Source of the DNA: Desulfobacteraceae bacterium
GTDB taxonomy: Bacteria; Desulfobacterota; Desulfobacteria; Desulfobacterales; Desulfosarcinaceae
NCBI GenBank assembly: GCA_013003715.1
Contig: JABDIN010000081.1
Location: forward strand, 1 to 62,123
Reading direction: 5' to 3'
DNA: 62,123 nt
Positions within the stretch are counted from its first letter, which is position 1; every line of letters begins with the position of its first letter. The notes beneath the pieces were generated by a model. That model saw only the letters and a program-made list of their open reading frames with translations, ran no database searches and was not told where the DNA came from. The translations under genes were made by a program, and so were the position numbers. This document shows, piece by piece, positions 44,530-52,814 of the stretch.

Positions 44530-46431
44530 TCAGCTGACCCGCACGGCATCGAATTTACAGGTTTCCCGGCAAATACCGCATCGGATACACTGGTCCGTAT
44601 CAATGGTGTGAGGTTCCTTTTTCCTGCCGGAAATACAATTGTTGGGACACTGCCGGGCGCAACTGGTGCAGCCGGTACATAGCCCGGGATCGATGGTGTA
44701 GGTGATCAGTTCCTTGCACACCCCGGCCGGACATGTCTGATTGTTGACATGGGCGAGATACTCGTCTTTGAAGTAACGCAGGGTGGTGAGTACCGGATTG
44801 GGGGCGCTGGACCCCAGGGCACAGAGAGCGCCGTCCTGAACCGCCTGGGCCAGGCTGATCAAATCTTCGATGTCCTGTTCGCTGCCGCGGCCCCGGGAGA
44901 AGTTGTCGAGAATCTCCCGCATGCGGGACAAGCCCAAACGGCACGGCAAGCATTTACCGCAGGACTCTTCTTCCAGGAATCGGAGGAAATACCGCCCCAC
45001 ATCCACTACGCAGTCACCCTCGTCCATTACAATCATGGCACCAGAACCCATCATGGAACCGGCCTTGGTCAGCGAATCGAAATCCACCGCTGTGTCCTTC
45101 AGGGAGTAGGGGATGCAGCCGCCGGATGGGCCACCGGTCTGAACTGCTTTGAACGGCTGGCCACCGGGCACGCCGCCCCCGATATCTTCGACGATTGCCG
45201 ACACCGGCACACCCATGGGGACTTCCACGAGGCCCACATTGTTCACTTTGCCGACCAGTGAGAACACCTTGGTGCCGGTGCTGTGGGGTACGCCCAGTTT
45301 TTTATACCAATCCGGTCCCTTGCCGATGATCAACGGTATATTGGCCCAGGTCTCCACATTATTGAGAATCGTGGGCCGACCCCATAATCCTTCTTCGACG
45401 GAGCGTACATACTTGGGCCGGGGATTGCCGGGTTTCCCCTCGATGGATGTGAACAACGCCGTGGATTCACCGCAAACAAAGGCGCCGGCCCCACGGTTGA
45501 TCCGGACATCGAAAGAAAATCCGGAGTTGAGAATGTTCTCACCCAATAGTCCGAGTTCTCTGGCCTGTACCATGGCGACTTCCAGGTGTTTGATGGCCAA
45601 GGGATATTCGGCTCGCACATACATATATCCTTTTTCGGCACCCAGGGCATACGCCCCGAGGATCAGGCCTTCCAAGACGGCATGGGGATCACCTTCCATA
45701 ATGGTGCGATCCATGAACGCCCCCGGATCGCCTTCATCCCCGTTAACCACAACATAAACCGGCCGTCCTTTTGTCTCGATGGCCTTCAGCGCGCTGCGCC
45801 ATTTGCGTCCCGTGGGAAAACCCGCACCACCGCGGCCGCGCAGTCCGGATTGTTCGATATGTTCCACTACCTGTTCGGCGGTCATCCCGGCGAGCGCTTT
45901 GGCCAGTGCCTGGTAGCCACCGGCGGCAATGGTATCGGCAATGTCCGTGGGATCGATTTTACCGATGTTGTGAAGAACCACCCGTTCCTGGAGTTTGTAA
46001 AAGGGGATATCCTGTTCATTGAGAATGGTGTCGCCGCTGGCGGGGTCCTTGTACAGGAGCCGTTTGACAGGCTCGCCTTTCAAAAGGGTTTTTTCGATAA
46101 TCTCGGTTGCGTCTTTGGGTTTGACCCGTTGATAAAATAACCCCCCCGGCCTGATCAGTACCAGTGGGCCGCGGGAACAGAATCCCTGGCAGCCCGTGGT
46201 TTTAATGCCCGGCATCACCTTGGCCTCTATTCCGGCGTCGGCAAGTGCCGTTCGCAAGGCGTCGCTTACCTTCTCACTCCCATTGGCCAGACAGCCGGTT
46301 CCGTGGCAAACCACGATTTCCGGGCGATTCGGATCACGGCCGCTCAAAATCTGTTTTTGCAGGGCCTTGAGGTCTTCGGCTGAGGTCAGACGCCAGTCTT
46401 CTATTTTTAACGCCTCACTCACATTAGACAT
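44530..46431 (-). CDS. NuoF/HndC-type NADH dehydrogenase flavoprotein subunit
   Basis: 633 residues. The N-terminal thioredoxin-like [2Fe-2S] domain (VVCHGTGCLANGSEK ... TTGCQGFCSRGP) precedes a NuoF core with the FMN/NADH motif GLRGRGGAGFPTGRKW and GDEGDPGAFMDR. The SLBB-type region and ESCGKCLPCRLGLSR follow. A C-terminal ferredoxin ends the chain (CTGCTSCARQCPNNC, CIRCGICRETCKFDA). This layout is that of HndC/HydB subunits of electron-bifurcating enzymes. It should oxidise or reduce NAD(P). The ATG at 46431 (AAGGAG 8 bases upstream) overlaps the nuoE stop region. Confidence 0.9.
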   Translation of the reverse strand: MSNVSEALKIEDWRLTSAEDLKALQKQILSGRDPNRPEIVVCHGTGCLANGSEKVSDALRTALADAGIEAKVMPGIKTTGCQGFCSRGPLVLIRPGGLFYQRVKPKDATEIIEKTLLKGEPVKRLLYKDPASGDTILNEQDIPFYKLQERVVLHNIGKIDPTDIADTIAAGGYQALAKALAGMTAEQVVEHIEQSGLRGRGGAGFPTGRKWRSALKAIETKGRPVYVVVNGDEGDPGAFMDRTIMEGDPHAVLEGLILGAYALGAEKGYMYVRAEYPLAIKHLEVAMVQARELGLLGENILNSGFSFDVRINRGAGAFVCGESTALFTSIEGKPGNPRPKYVRSVEEGLWGRPTILNNVETWANIPLIIGKGPDWYKKLGVPHSTGTKVFSLVGKVNNVGLVEVPMGVPVSAIVEDIGGGVPGGQPFKAVQTGGPSGGCIPYSLKDTAVDFDSLTKAGSMMGSGAMIVMDEGDCVVDVGRYFLRFLEEESCGKCLPCRLGLSRMREILDNFSRGRGSEQDIEDLISLAQAVQDGALCALGSSAPNPVLTTLRYFKDEYLAHVNNQTCPAGVCKELITYTIDPGLCTGCTSCARQCPNNCISGRKKEPHTIDTDQCIRCGICRETCKFDAVRVS

Positions 46432-46921
46432 GTCCATGCTCCTTTGTTTCGTTTTCCAGGTCATAATCCAGGGTTTTCAGGTGTTTTTCCAATTTTTTGG
46501 CTGTCATGTTGGACAGATACTCTTCATCCACCACCACCACTGGAGCCAATGCACATGCCCCCACACAATTGACCGTGCTCAATGTGTATCGCAAATCTTC
46601 GGTGGTGCCGCCGGCCGCAACATTCAGCCGCCGTTCCACTTCTTCCACGATTCGTTGGCCGCCTTTGAGGTGGCAGGCGGTCCCGAGGCACACCCGTACC
46701 TCGTGCTCGCCCCTGGGATCCAGCCGGAACGATTGGTAAAACGTCGCCACCGAATATCCCTGGGTCAGGGGCACACCACTGTAATCGCACACCACTTTCA
46801 TGGAATCTTCGGATATGTATCCGTATGTGGATTGGATATCCTGGAGCATGAAGATCAGATACTCAGGTTGCCCGGGATAACGTTCGACAATTTCATCCAA
46901 TGTTTCGACCGATTGGCTCAT
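46424..46921 (-). CDS. NuoE/HndA-type [2Fe-2S] subunit
   Basis: 165 residues in the 24-kDa thioredoxin-like fold. The cluster ligands are CLGTACHLKGG and, later, CVGACALAPVVVVDEEY. It supports electron transfer next to the NuoF flavin. It is the first gene of the operon nuoE-nuoF-hoxU-hdrA/mvhD-like, and its stop overlaps the start of nuoF by 8 bp. AAAGGAGAG lies before the ATG, and a sigma-54 promoter is located 72-87 bp upstream of the start codon. Confidence 0.9.
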   Translation of the reverse strand: MSQSVETLDEIVERYPGQPEYLIFMLQDIQSTYGYISEDSMKVVCDYSGVPLTQGYSVATFYQSFRLDPRGEHEVRVCLGTACHLKGGQRIVEEVERRLNVAAGGTTEDLRYTLSTVNCVGACALAPVVVVDEEYLSNMTAKKLEKHLKTLDYDLENETKEHGHV

Positions 46922-46992
46922 TATTCTCTCCTTTGATGTCCGATTCTGGTATCACGCGAACGATTCTGTCCGCATCTGTTGAAAGGTGACAG

Positions 46993-47008
46993 AGCAATTG
47001 GCGTGCCC
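46993..47008 (-). promoter_or_regulatory. Sigma-54 promoter of the nuoE-nuoF-hoxU-hdrA operon
   Basis: Read leftward, GGGCACGCCAATTGCT has GG and GC separated by exactly 10 bases, with CAC and TTGC elements intact (only the first T of TGGCAC is changed). The transcript start should be near 46983, leaving a leader of about 60 bases. The enhancer-like repeat at 47090-47109 lies about 117 bp upstream of that start. Confidence 0.8.
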
Positions 47009-47089
47009 AGTTTGTAAGTAGCTGTAATATAATAAAAATAATCTCATGCGAAGGGGGCCGCGGCTCGGGAACGCCGGTATGTACCGCGG

Positions 47090-47109
47090 TGAAACAATAT
47101 GGTGTTTCA
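47090..47109. promoter_or_regulatory. TGAAACA-N6-TGTTTCA enhancer site (nuoE promoter, proximal)
   Basis: A perfect 7-bp inverted repeat with a 6-base spacer, about -117 from the predicted start. This is the typical position for a bacterial enhancer-binding protein. The same half-site occurs upstream of the neighbouring activator gene, which supports recognition by one or both PAS sigma-54 activators. Confidence 0.7.
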
Positions 47110-47184
47110 ATCCTGTTCACAGGGGGAGTGAAGCGTTTTTGGTAGCTTCGGGTATACGTATAATTTTCAGATATTTATTGACCT

Positions 47185-47215
47185 TGAAACAGGTGTTGAA
47201 ACACCGGTGTGAAAC
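47185..47215. promoter_or_regulatory. Cluster of three TGAAAC half-sites (nuoE promoter, distal)
   Basis: TGAAAC occurs at 47185, 47197 and 47210, in direct orientation 12-13 bp apart, around -200 to -230 from the predicted start. Together with the proximal palindrome this looks like a two-part enhancer that allows cooperative binding or looping. Confidence 0.5.
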
Positions 47216-47224
47216 GCGAATCGG

Positions 47225-48556
47225 TCAGATCAGGGCCGCTTCCTTCATCCGGCGCCACATGGAGGTCCGGCTGATGCCCAGAAGCGCGGCGGCCTCCTGG
47301 CGTCTGCCATTGCATTTGTTGAGCGCCCAGATCATGGTGGCTTTAGTGATGGCGGTTTTGTCGGTCCTTGATGAAGCCGGTAACAGGTGAGACGGGGGAG
47401 GCAGGTGGATTTGATCTTCCATATCAGGTAAATAGTGGGCGAAAATGACAGGACCTTTAACGAATACAAATGCATGTTCGATACATCGTTCAAGCTCCCG
47501 GACATTTCCCGGCCAGGAATAGGCGGTGAGGCGCTGAACGACTTTCGGGTCCACGGATCTCACCCGTTTATTGTATTTCTGATTAAACTGATGGATGAAA
47601 TGGTCCATGAGCAGGGGAATGTCCTCCGGCCGCTCGCGCAATGGTGGCAGATGAAGGGGAACCGTGCGCAGGCGGTAATAGAGATCCTCCCGGAACCGGC
47701 CCTCCGAGCGCGCCAGGTTCAGGTCCTGGTTGGTGGCGCTGATAATGCGGGCATCCAGGCGAATGGGCTGAGTTCCGCCCACGCGCTCGAATTCACGTTG
47801 CTCGATAATCCGCAGCAGTTTAACCTGAAGTTCAGGTTTCATTTCTCCGATTTCATCCAAGAACAAGGTGCCGTCTTTGGCCATTTCAAACCGTCCGGGT
47901 TTGGTGCGCTCAGCGCCGGTGAACGCGCCCTTTTCGTGACCGAACAGTTCGGATTCCAGCAGGGATTCAGCTAGCGCAGCACAATTGACGGCAACAAAAG
48001 GTCCCTTACGATGTGCCGATAACCGGTGCACGGCACGGGCAAGGAGCTCTTTACCGGTGCCGCTTTCGCCGCTGATCAGGACATTTGCTTCGCTGGAAGC
48101 CACATCGGTAAGCCGTGAGAAAATCATCCGCATGGACGGACTCCGGCCCACCAGTCCGGTAATCCGATGATCCCATGCCCCCTCATGCGTCGGGGTGATA
48201 GGGCCTTTACGGATCGAGCGAAATGTTTCGATGGCTCCGAGAACCCGGCCCTCGTCGTTTCGCATCACCCCCACATTTACCAACAGGATCTGGCGTTCTC
48301 CGCGCCGGTTGAAAGTGTTAATCTCCTGGTCCATTCGTGTTTCACCGGTTTCCATGGCGTGGCCCAGCGGGCAGTTTTTGCGGCAGCGGTCGGAGCGAAA
48401 CACATCCCAGCACTTTTGTCCGACCACTTCACGGGTGTTGAATCCGGTGATGTCGGCAGCCATACGATTGAAGGATGTGATGCGGAACTGCGGATCGATG
48501 GTGAACACCCCTTCGGGCAGTGTGGCGAATATGGTTTCGTAGTCAAAACAGCTCAT
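47225..48556 (-). CDS. PAS-domain sigma-54-dependent activator (A)
   Basis: 443 residues. A single PAS domain (about 8-120) contains [14 protein letters not shown] (C-x8-C-x3-C), a possible metal or redox centre. The AAA+ domain (about 140-370) has Walker A GESGTGKE and the sigma-54 contact loop GAFTGA. The C-terminal Fis-type helix-turn-helix reads [19 protein letters not shown]. Its own gene has a -24/-12 promoter and TGAAACA sites upstream, so it is probably autoregulated. It lies next to, and transcribed in the same direction as, the nuoE operon, its likely target. Confidence 0.9.
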   Translation of the reverse strand: MSCFDYETIFATLPEGVFTIDPQFRITSFNRMAADITGFNTREVVGQKCWDVFRSDRCRKNCPLGHAMETGETRMDQEINTFNRRGERQILLVNVGVMRNDEGRVLGAIETFRSIRKGPITPTHEGAWDHRITGLVGRSPSMRMIFSRLTDVASSEANVLISGESGTGKELLARAVHRLSAHRKGPFVAVNCAALAESLLESELFGHEKGAFTGAERTKPGRFEMAKDGTLFLDEIGEMKPELQVKLLRIIEQREFERVGGTQPIRLDARIISATNQDLNLARSEGRFREDLYYRLRTVPLHLPPLRERPEDIPLLMDHFIHQFNQKYNKRVRSVDPKVVQRLTAYSWPGNVRELERCIEHAFVFVKGPVIFAHYLPDMEDQIHLPPPSHLLPASSRTDKTAITKATMIWALNKCNGRRQEAAALLGISRTSMWRRMKEAALI

Positions 48557-48636
48557 GGTTTCAATGTTCCCGGGGGGTTGTTAGTTTTTATCGCATTCCG
48601 TCGATTCCAGCTTCCCGGTGACGGGAGGGTCTATAT

Positions 48637-48652
48637 TGCAAACCATGGGCCA
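48637..48652 (-). promoter_or_regulatory. Sigma-54 promoter of PAS activator A
   Basis: Read leftward, TGGCCCATGGTTTGCA has the GG and GC pairs exactly 10 bases apart. The predicted start is near 48626, about 70 bases before the ATG. The TGAAACAATTGTTTCA palindrome at 48739-48754 is about 120 bp upstream, the same distance as at the nuoE promoter. Confidence 0.75.
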
Positions 48653-48738
48653 CAAGTTTAACCAGCTGATTCAATGATAAATTTTAATCTACTTGGCGGT
48701 CGATGGGCGGGCTGGGCGGTATTGGGGGAAAAAAACCA

Positions 48739-48761
48739 TGAAACAATTGTTTCATGAAACA
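48739..48761. promoter_or_regulatory. TGAAACAATTGTTTCA enhancer palindrome plus extra half-site
   Basis: A perfect 16-bp palindrome (48739-48754) is followed directly by a third TGAAACA (48755-48761). It lies about 120 bp upstream of the predicted start of activator A, which fits an autoregulatory enhancer. Confidence 0.7.
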
Positions 48762-48849
48762 GTCAGGCGTCGTGCCGGCCTGGAGGGATTCCGATCAAAT
48801 AATAATGATATCGAATGGTTAATTAAAAATGGTCCATGTTTGGAACAAA

Positions 48850-48884
48850 TGAAACAGGTGAAACGCTATTGAAACAATGTTTCA
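48850..48884. promoter_or_regulatory. Distal TGAAACA cluster overlapping the activator B stop codon
   Basis: Half-sites lie at 48850-48856 and 48859-48864, then TGAAACA-A-TGTTTCA at 48870-48884. The last arm overlaps the stop codon of the PAS activator B gene. The group is at about -225 to -255 from the activator A start, mirroring the two-part enhancer at nuoE. Confidence 0.55.
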
Positions 48885-50588
48885 CTGGATATTCAGGGCT
48901 TTCATGTGCCGCCACAGCGAGGTTCTGCTCATTCCCAATGCAGCGGCCGCAAGCGTGCGGTTGCCATCGGTTTCAGCAAGTGCCCGGAATATGTTCTGCC
49001 GGCTGGGTTCGGTTTTGCGGTGTCTGCCTGCAATGAGCCGGGCTGATGCGCGTCGGCCGAACTCCTCGGATGCCGGCAAAAATCGCTTTAAAATCGTGGC
49101 GCCTTTGACAAATACATAGGCATATTCCAGGGTCCGCTCCAGTTCCCGGACATTTCCGGGCCAATGGTATTCCTGAAAAAAGGTCATGACATCCGGGGAA
49201 ACCGCGCGTACCTTCTTCTTATGCCGCTTATTCAGCAGGGTGATGAAATACTCCACCAGCAATGGAATGTCTTCGGGCCGTTCACGAAGCGGTGGGATGG
49301 TGAGCGGTACGGTTCGCAGCCGGTAAAACAGATCTTCCCTGAACGAACCCTGTGTCATTGCCATGGGCAGGTCCTTATTGGTGGCTGCGATGATGCGCGC
49401 TTTCATCGGCAGGGTCCGGGTACCGCCCACCCGTTCGAATTCTCTTTGTTCCAGCACGCGGAGCAGTTTGATCTGTATGTCGGGTTTCAATTCACCGATT
49501 TCATCCAGAAAAATCGTGCCGCCTTCAGCCATTTCAAATCGGCCCTGTTTGCTGTTTGTGGCGCCGGTGAATGCGGCTTTTTCATGGCCGAACATTTCGG
49601 ATTCCAGCAGGGATTCGGCAAGGGCAGTGCAATTCACCGCCACAAATGGTTTTCCCCTGCGGGAGGAATGGTTGTGGAGGGTTCGGGCGAACAGATCTTT
49701 TCCGGTGCCGCTTTCCCCGCAAATCAGTACATTGGCTTCACTGGCGGCCACATCCGGCAACATGGAGAAGAGATGTCGCATGGCCGGACTTTTCCCGACG
49801 ATGTTGGAGAACGTGTATCTGGACAAACCCGGTCCTGTCCGAATGCGTTCGCCCACCAGGAGGCGGAATGTTTCAACAGCACCTGCGATGTTGCCCTGGG
49901 TATCTTTGAGCACCCCCGCATTGACCAATATGGAGAGTTTTTTTCCCTGCTTGGTGATGATGCGAACATCCTGATCCATTGAAATCCGTCCTTTTTCAAG
50001 TGCAGTGCGCAGGGGGCAGCTGATATCACAAAGGTCGGAACGGAATATTTCCCAGCAATACCGGCCGATGACCTCCTCTCGGCTGTAACCGGTGATTTTT
50101 TCTGCTGTATGGTTAAACCAGGAAATTCGCCATTGGGTGTTTATGGTGAACACGCCTTCGGGAAGCGCCTCCAACAGGTAGTGGTGCTCACTGCTGGCCA
50201 AGTCGAGGTCGGGCGTGTGTGCACCGGGCCCGGGGTCCGCCGGGTTCAGCGACAGACTGACGGCGTCCTCATCGCTCTGACCGGTGAGCAGCGGATCAAT
50301 GCTGCAGACCATACGCTGCAATTCACCGGATGTATTGACGATTTGAACATGCAGATTCTTCACCGCCTCGTGCGTTGAAAAAACCTGTTCTATGGCCGCT
50401 GCGACTTTCTGGCGATCCGCCGGAATTATCACAGATTCAATTTTCCGGTTTTCCCCCAGGCGTAAATGTGTCCCGAGAAACCGGTTGGCCTTTTGATTGA
50501 AATGAAGGACCCGGTGGTCTTTTCGGATCAGCAGAATACCCGCATTCATACAGGTTGGTGCTGACGGTCGATCGAACGAATTATTCAT
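48882..50588 (-). CDS. PAS-domain sigma-54-dependent activator (B)
   Basis: 568 residues. There are two PAS-like domains (about 10-115 and 140-250); the second holds CWEIFRSDLCDISC (C-x8-C-x3-C), nearly the same as in activator A. The AAA+ domain has GESGTGKD and DEIGELKPDIQIKLLR, but the GAFTGA loop reads AAFTGA. The C-terminal Fis-type helix-turn-helix reads LAAAALGMSRTSLWRHMK, almost identical to that of A, so both should recognise the same DNA motif. The ATG at 50588 is preferred over a TTG 13 codons upstream. No sigma-54 promoter is evident before it. Confidence 0.88.
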   Translation of the reverse strand: MNNSFDRPSAPTCMNAGILLIRKDHRVLHFNQKANRFLGTHLRLGENRKIESVIIPADRQKVAAAIEQVFSTHEAVKNLHVQIVNTSGELQRMVCSIDPLLTGQSDEDAVSLSLNPADPGPGAHTPDLDLASSEHHYLLEALPEGVFTINTQWRISWFNHTAEKITGYSREEVIGRYCWEIFRSDLCDISCPLRTALEKGRISMDQDVRIITKQGKKLSILVNAGVLKDTQGNIAGAVETFRLLVGERIRTGPGLSRYTFSNIVGKSPAMRHLFSMLPDVAASEANVLICGESGTGKDLFARTLHNHSSRRGKPFVAVNCTALAESLLESEMFGHEKAAFTGATNSKQGRFEMAEGGTIFLDEIGELKPDIQIKLLRVLEQREFERVGGTRTLPMKARIIAATNKDLPMAMTQGSFREDLFYRLRTVPLTIPPLRERPEDIPLLVEYFITLLNKRHKKKVRAVSPDVMTFFQEYHWPGNVRELERTLEYAYVFVKGATILKRFLPASEEFGRRASARLIAGRHRKTEPSRQNIFRALAETDGNRTLAAAALGMSRTSLWRHMKALNIQ

Positions 50589-50686
50589 GATCCACTTTGA
50601 AACGAAATTCCATATCCAATCCGGCAATGTAACCCTGATTCTGATTCAATTCATTGTTCATTGCGGGTTCAGGTGAAAATCAATGG

Positions 50687-51067
50687 TCAGTGAGCACATC
50701 CGCCATCAGGTCCATGTCCGGCACAGGTGTGGTCCGGTGAAAATTCAGATAGCTTTCCCTGGGTAACCAGCGCCAGGTTATCCGTTATGGTGCCTTCAAC
50801 CGCACGATACACCTTGACGCCCCCATTGACCAATTGCATCAGCGCCCCCCTGCCGATACCGGCGACGGCAACAGCATCGGGCTTGGCCGTGCCGAGAGCG
50901 ACGAGCGGCTGGCAGTGGCCGTGCTGATGGTTCAGGTTCCGGTTGGATTGGGCTGTAAACGTATTGGTTTCAGTATCCACAATGAGAAAGGTTTCAGCCG
51001 ATCCGAAGTGGGTATAGACTTGGCTGCTCAGTCCATTTTCTTCCTGTGTGGGGAACGCGATTTTCAT
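50687..51067 (-). CDS. NifX/NifB-C-like Fe-Mo-cofactor-type binding protein
   Basis: 126 residues. KIAFPTQEENGLSSQVYTHFGSAETFLIVD and GHCQPLVALGTAKPDAVAVAGIGRGALMQL are typical of the dinitrogenase iron-molybdenum cofactor family. The C-terminus ends HTCAGHGPDGGCAH, a His/Cys-rich metal-binding tail. Free-standing members outside nitrogen fixation bind Fe-S or other metal clusters and often accompany redox genes. AGGAG is 5 bases before the ATG at 51067. TGTTTC half-sites lie about 80-95 bp upstream of the start codon. Confidence 0.8.
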   Translation of the reverse strand: MKIAFPTQEENGLSSQVYTHFGSAETFLIVDTETNTFTAQSNRNLNHQHGHCQPLVALGTAKPDAVAVAGIGRGALMQLVNGGVKVYRAVEGTITDNLALVTQGKLSEFSPDHTCAGHGPDGGCAH

Positions 51068-51147
51068 GGTCACTCCTGATGTGGTTGAGGTGTTATTTTA
51101 AGTATATGCTCAAAATAGTAACTGCCTTGATTTAATTGTCAAGTGAT

Positions 51148-51162
51148 TGTTTCAGGTGTTTC
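51148..51162. promoter_or_regulatory. Paired TGTTTC half-sites upstream of the NifX-like gene
   Basis: TGTTTCA and TGTTTC occur 9 bp apart on the + strand (TGAAACA orientation for the leftward gene). They match the half-site of the two PAS activators. No -24/-12 promoter was found between them and the start codon, so regulation is only tentative. Confidence 0.35.
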
Positions 51163-51241
51163 GGGCTGGATGGCATGGGGTGGTATCCGGCAGGGTTAGC
51201 GCATGTAAAAATGATAGGGTTGACATTATTTGCTGCCTGCG

Positions 51242-52507
51242 TCACCAGTTGACGGGTTGCCGGGCGATGGGCAGGGTCATGCAGCGGCACCCACCGCCAC
51301 CGCGGGATAATTCGGCCCCATGGATGGTAACCACGAATTTTTCATAGTCCGATAGATTCACACGTCCTTTAATCACCGCTTCGGCTTCTATTATTTCAAA
51401 TCCGTGGCGGTTCATCTCCTCCAGGGTATGGACATTGCGGGAATAACCGATGACCTGTCCGGGTCCAAGGGCAAAAAAGTTGGCCCCACTGTGCCATTGT
51501 TCGCGTTCCTGAAACCAGGTATCCGCTTTGCCGCCGCAGTACACCGGCTCCAGATCAAAACCCAGGGATGCAAGTACTTCCATGATATTAGCAACAGTTC
51601 GAATGGCGGAGACCTTCCCATTGTCCAGAGAGATGTGAACGGTCTGAAAACGGTTGGGTTTCAGGACAATCGGCGCATATACCATGCATTTATCCACGTC
51701 GAGAAAGGTGAACACCATATCCAGATGAATGAAGGATTCCGGGCTCGAGGGCAACTCCTGAACGATAATATGTTTTGCCTGTTTTTCCTTCTTCAGCCGG
51801 TTGATGATAAAGTCAACGCCCTCCGGGGTGGTTCTGGTGCCGATACCTACGAGAAGAACGTCTTCCCGGGCAACCAGGACGTCCCCCCCTTCGAGCTTCA
51901 GCGTCTGGAGATTGTCCACCATGAGCCCGTGGGGGGATACGGTTTTGGCTTTCAATTCGGGGTGAAAATCGAATATCGCCTCAACGATCATGCTTTCACG
52001 TTCCCTGACCTGGTTGGCCATCCTGCCGATAAGAACCCAACCGGGCAAGGCGACCGCCGCATCACGGGTAAAAAAGAAGTTGTGCAAGGGGCGAAGGGCA
52101 TAATACTCCTTGCTCAGGTATTTTGTCAGGCTGTCCTTCACCAGAACCACGCCTTCAATGAGTTGCCGGGCCAGTTCGTTTGCCGGCAGACCGAGAAGCG
52201 ATTCTGTTAAGTCATCAACGGATTCGCGCCGGCAAATGTTCCGGACAAGGGTCTCTTTAACGCCGTGGTTCTGAAGGATATCGGTTAGCAAATCGCGGAT
52301 GTAGAAGGTTCGTGTGGTTTTGTCGAGGATACCCCGCAACTGGTCATACTCCGGCTTTACAACCGCAAGATTCAGGATATCACTGTAAAGGGCTCTTTCG
52401 ACGTTTTTCGGGGTCATGTTTTCCACCTCACTGCCGGGAGTGTGCAGAATAACCCCTTCCAGTGACCCGATTTCCGATTGAGCCCCAACCCGCAATTGTT
52501 TGCCCAT
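51242..52507 (-). CDS. arcA: Arginine deiminase
   Basis: 421 residues. ADI signatures are present: FFTRDAAVAL, LEGGDVLVA, HLDMVFTFLD and the nucleophile region GGGGCRCMT near the end. It converts arginine to citrulline and ammonia, the first step of the ADI pathway. No arcB, arcC or arcD lies in the window, so it may serve pH or nitrogen balance rather than ATP formation, or the partners lie elsewhere. The ATG at 52507 has AAGGAG upstream. Confidence 0.9.
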   Translation of the reverse strand: MGKQLRVGAQSEIGSLEGVILHTPGSEVENMTPKNVERALYSDILNLAVVKPEYDQLRGILDKTTRTFYIRDLLTDILQNHGVKETLVRNICRRESVDDLTESLLGLPANELARQLIEGVVLVKDSLTKYLSKEYYALRPLHNFFFTRDAAVALPGWVLIGRMANQVRERESMIVEAIFDFHPELKAKTVSPHGLMVDNLQTLKLEGGDVLVAREDVLLVGIGTRTTPEGVDFIINRLKKEKQAKHIIVQELPSSPESFIHLDMVFTFLDVDKCMVYAPIVLKPNRFQTVHISLDNGKVSAIRTVANIMEVLASLGFDLEPVYCGGKADTWFQEREQWHSGANFFALGPGQVIGYSRNVHTLEEMNRHGFEIIEAEAVIKGRVNLSDYEKFVVTIHGAELSRGGGGCRCMTLPIARQPVNW

Positions 52508-52814
52508 TTGATCCTCTCCTTGTCGTCTCAATTTGGACGTCACGGCAGAACGCGAGACAGCCCCGACCACCCGGCCAACTTACACCTGAACATCCTTAAT
52601 TTCAAGACTACTGATCGAATAACGGGCAGGGCACTATCACCGTTTTCTTAAAAAAAGGTATTCCTATAAAATCCATGCCGATGCCAAATGCGGTTGCCCT
52701 GGGTGTGGGTCCGTATTTTATTGCAATTAACTTCATGATTTACTATTTATATTGGCTTGGGACTACTCTCGCTATGATACTATCGTTTTTTTTCATAGAC
52801 CCTTGAGGAGGGCC
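52508..52814. other. 307-bp divergent region between arcA and the PilZ gene
   Basis: This should hold promoters in both directions. A possible sigma-70-type rightward promoter is TTGCAA (52721-52726), a 17-base spacer, then TATTTA (52744-52749), about 65 bp before the PilZ start. Nothing else is recognised. Confidence 0.35.

Noticed and set aside
41438-46921. FeFe or NiFe hydrogenase operon.
   Set aside because: The HoxU-like subunit ends after its two 4Fe-4S motifs and no H-cluster or NiFe large-subunit motif occurs in any of the four genes.
47090-48884. Repeated TGAAACA units as a possible CRISPR-like or iteron array.
   Set aside because: The units are 6-7 bp half-sites with irregular spacing, confined to promoter regions, and paired as inverted repeats; no uniform repeat-spacer structure or replication gene is present.
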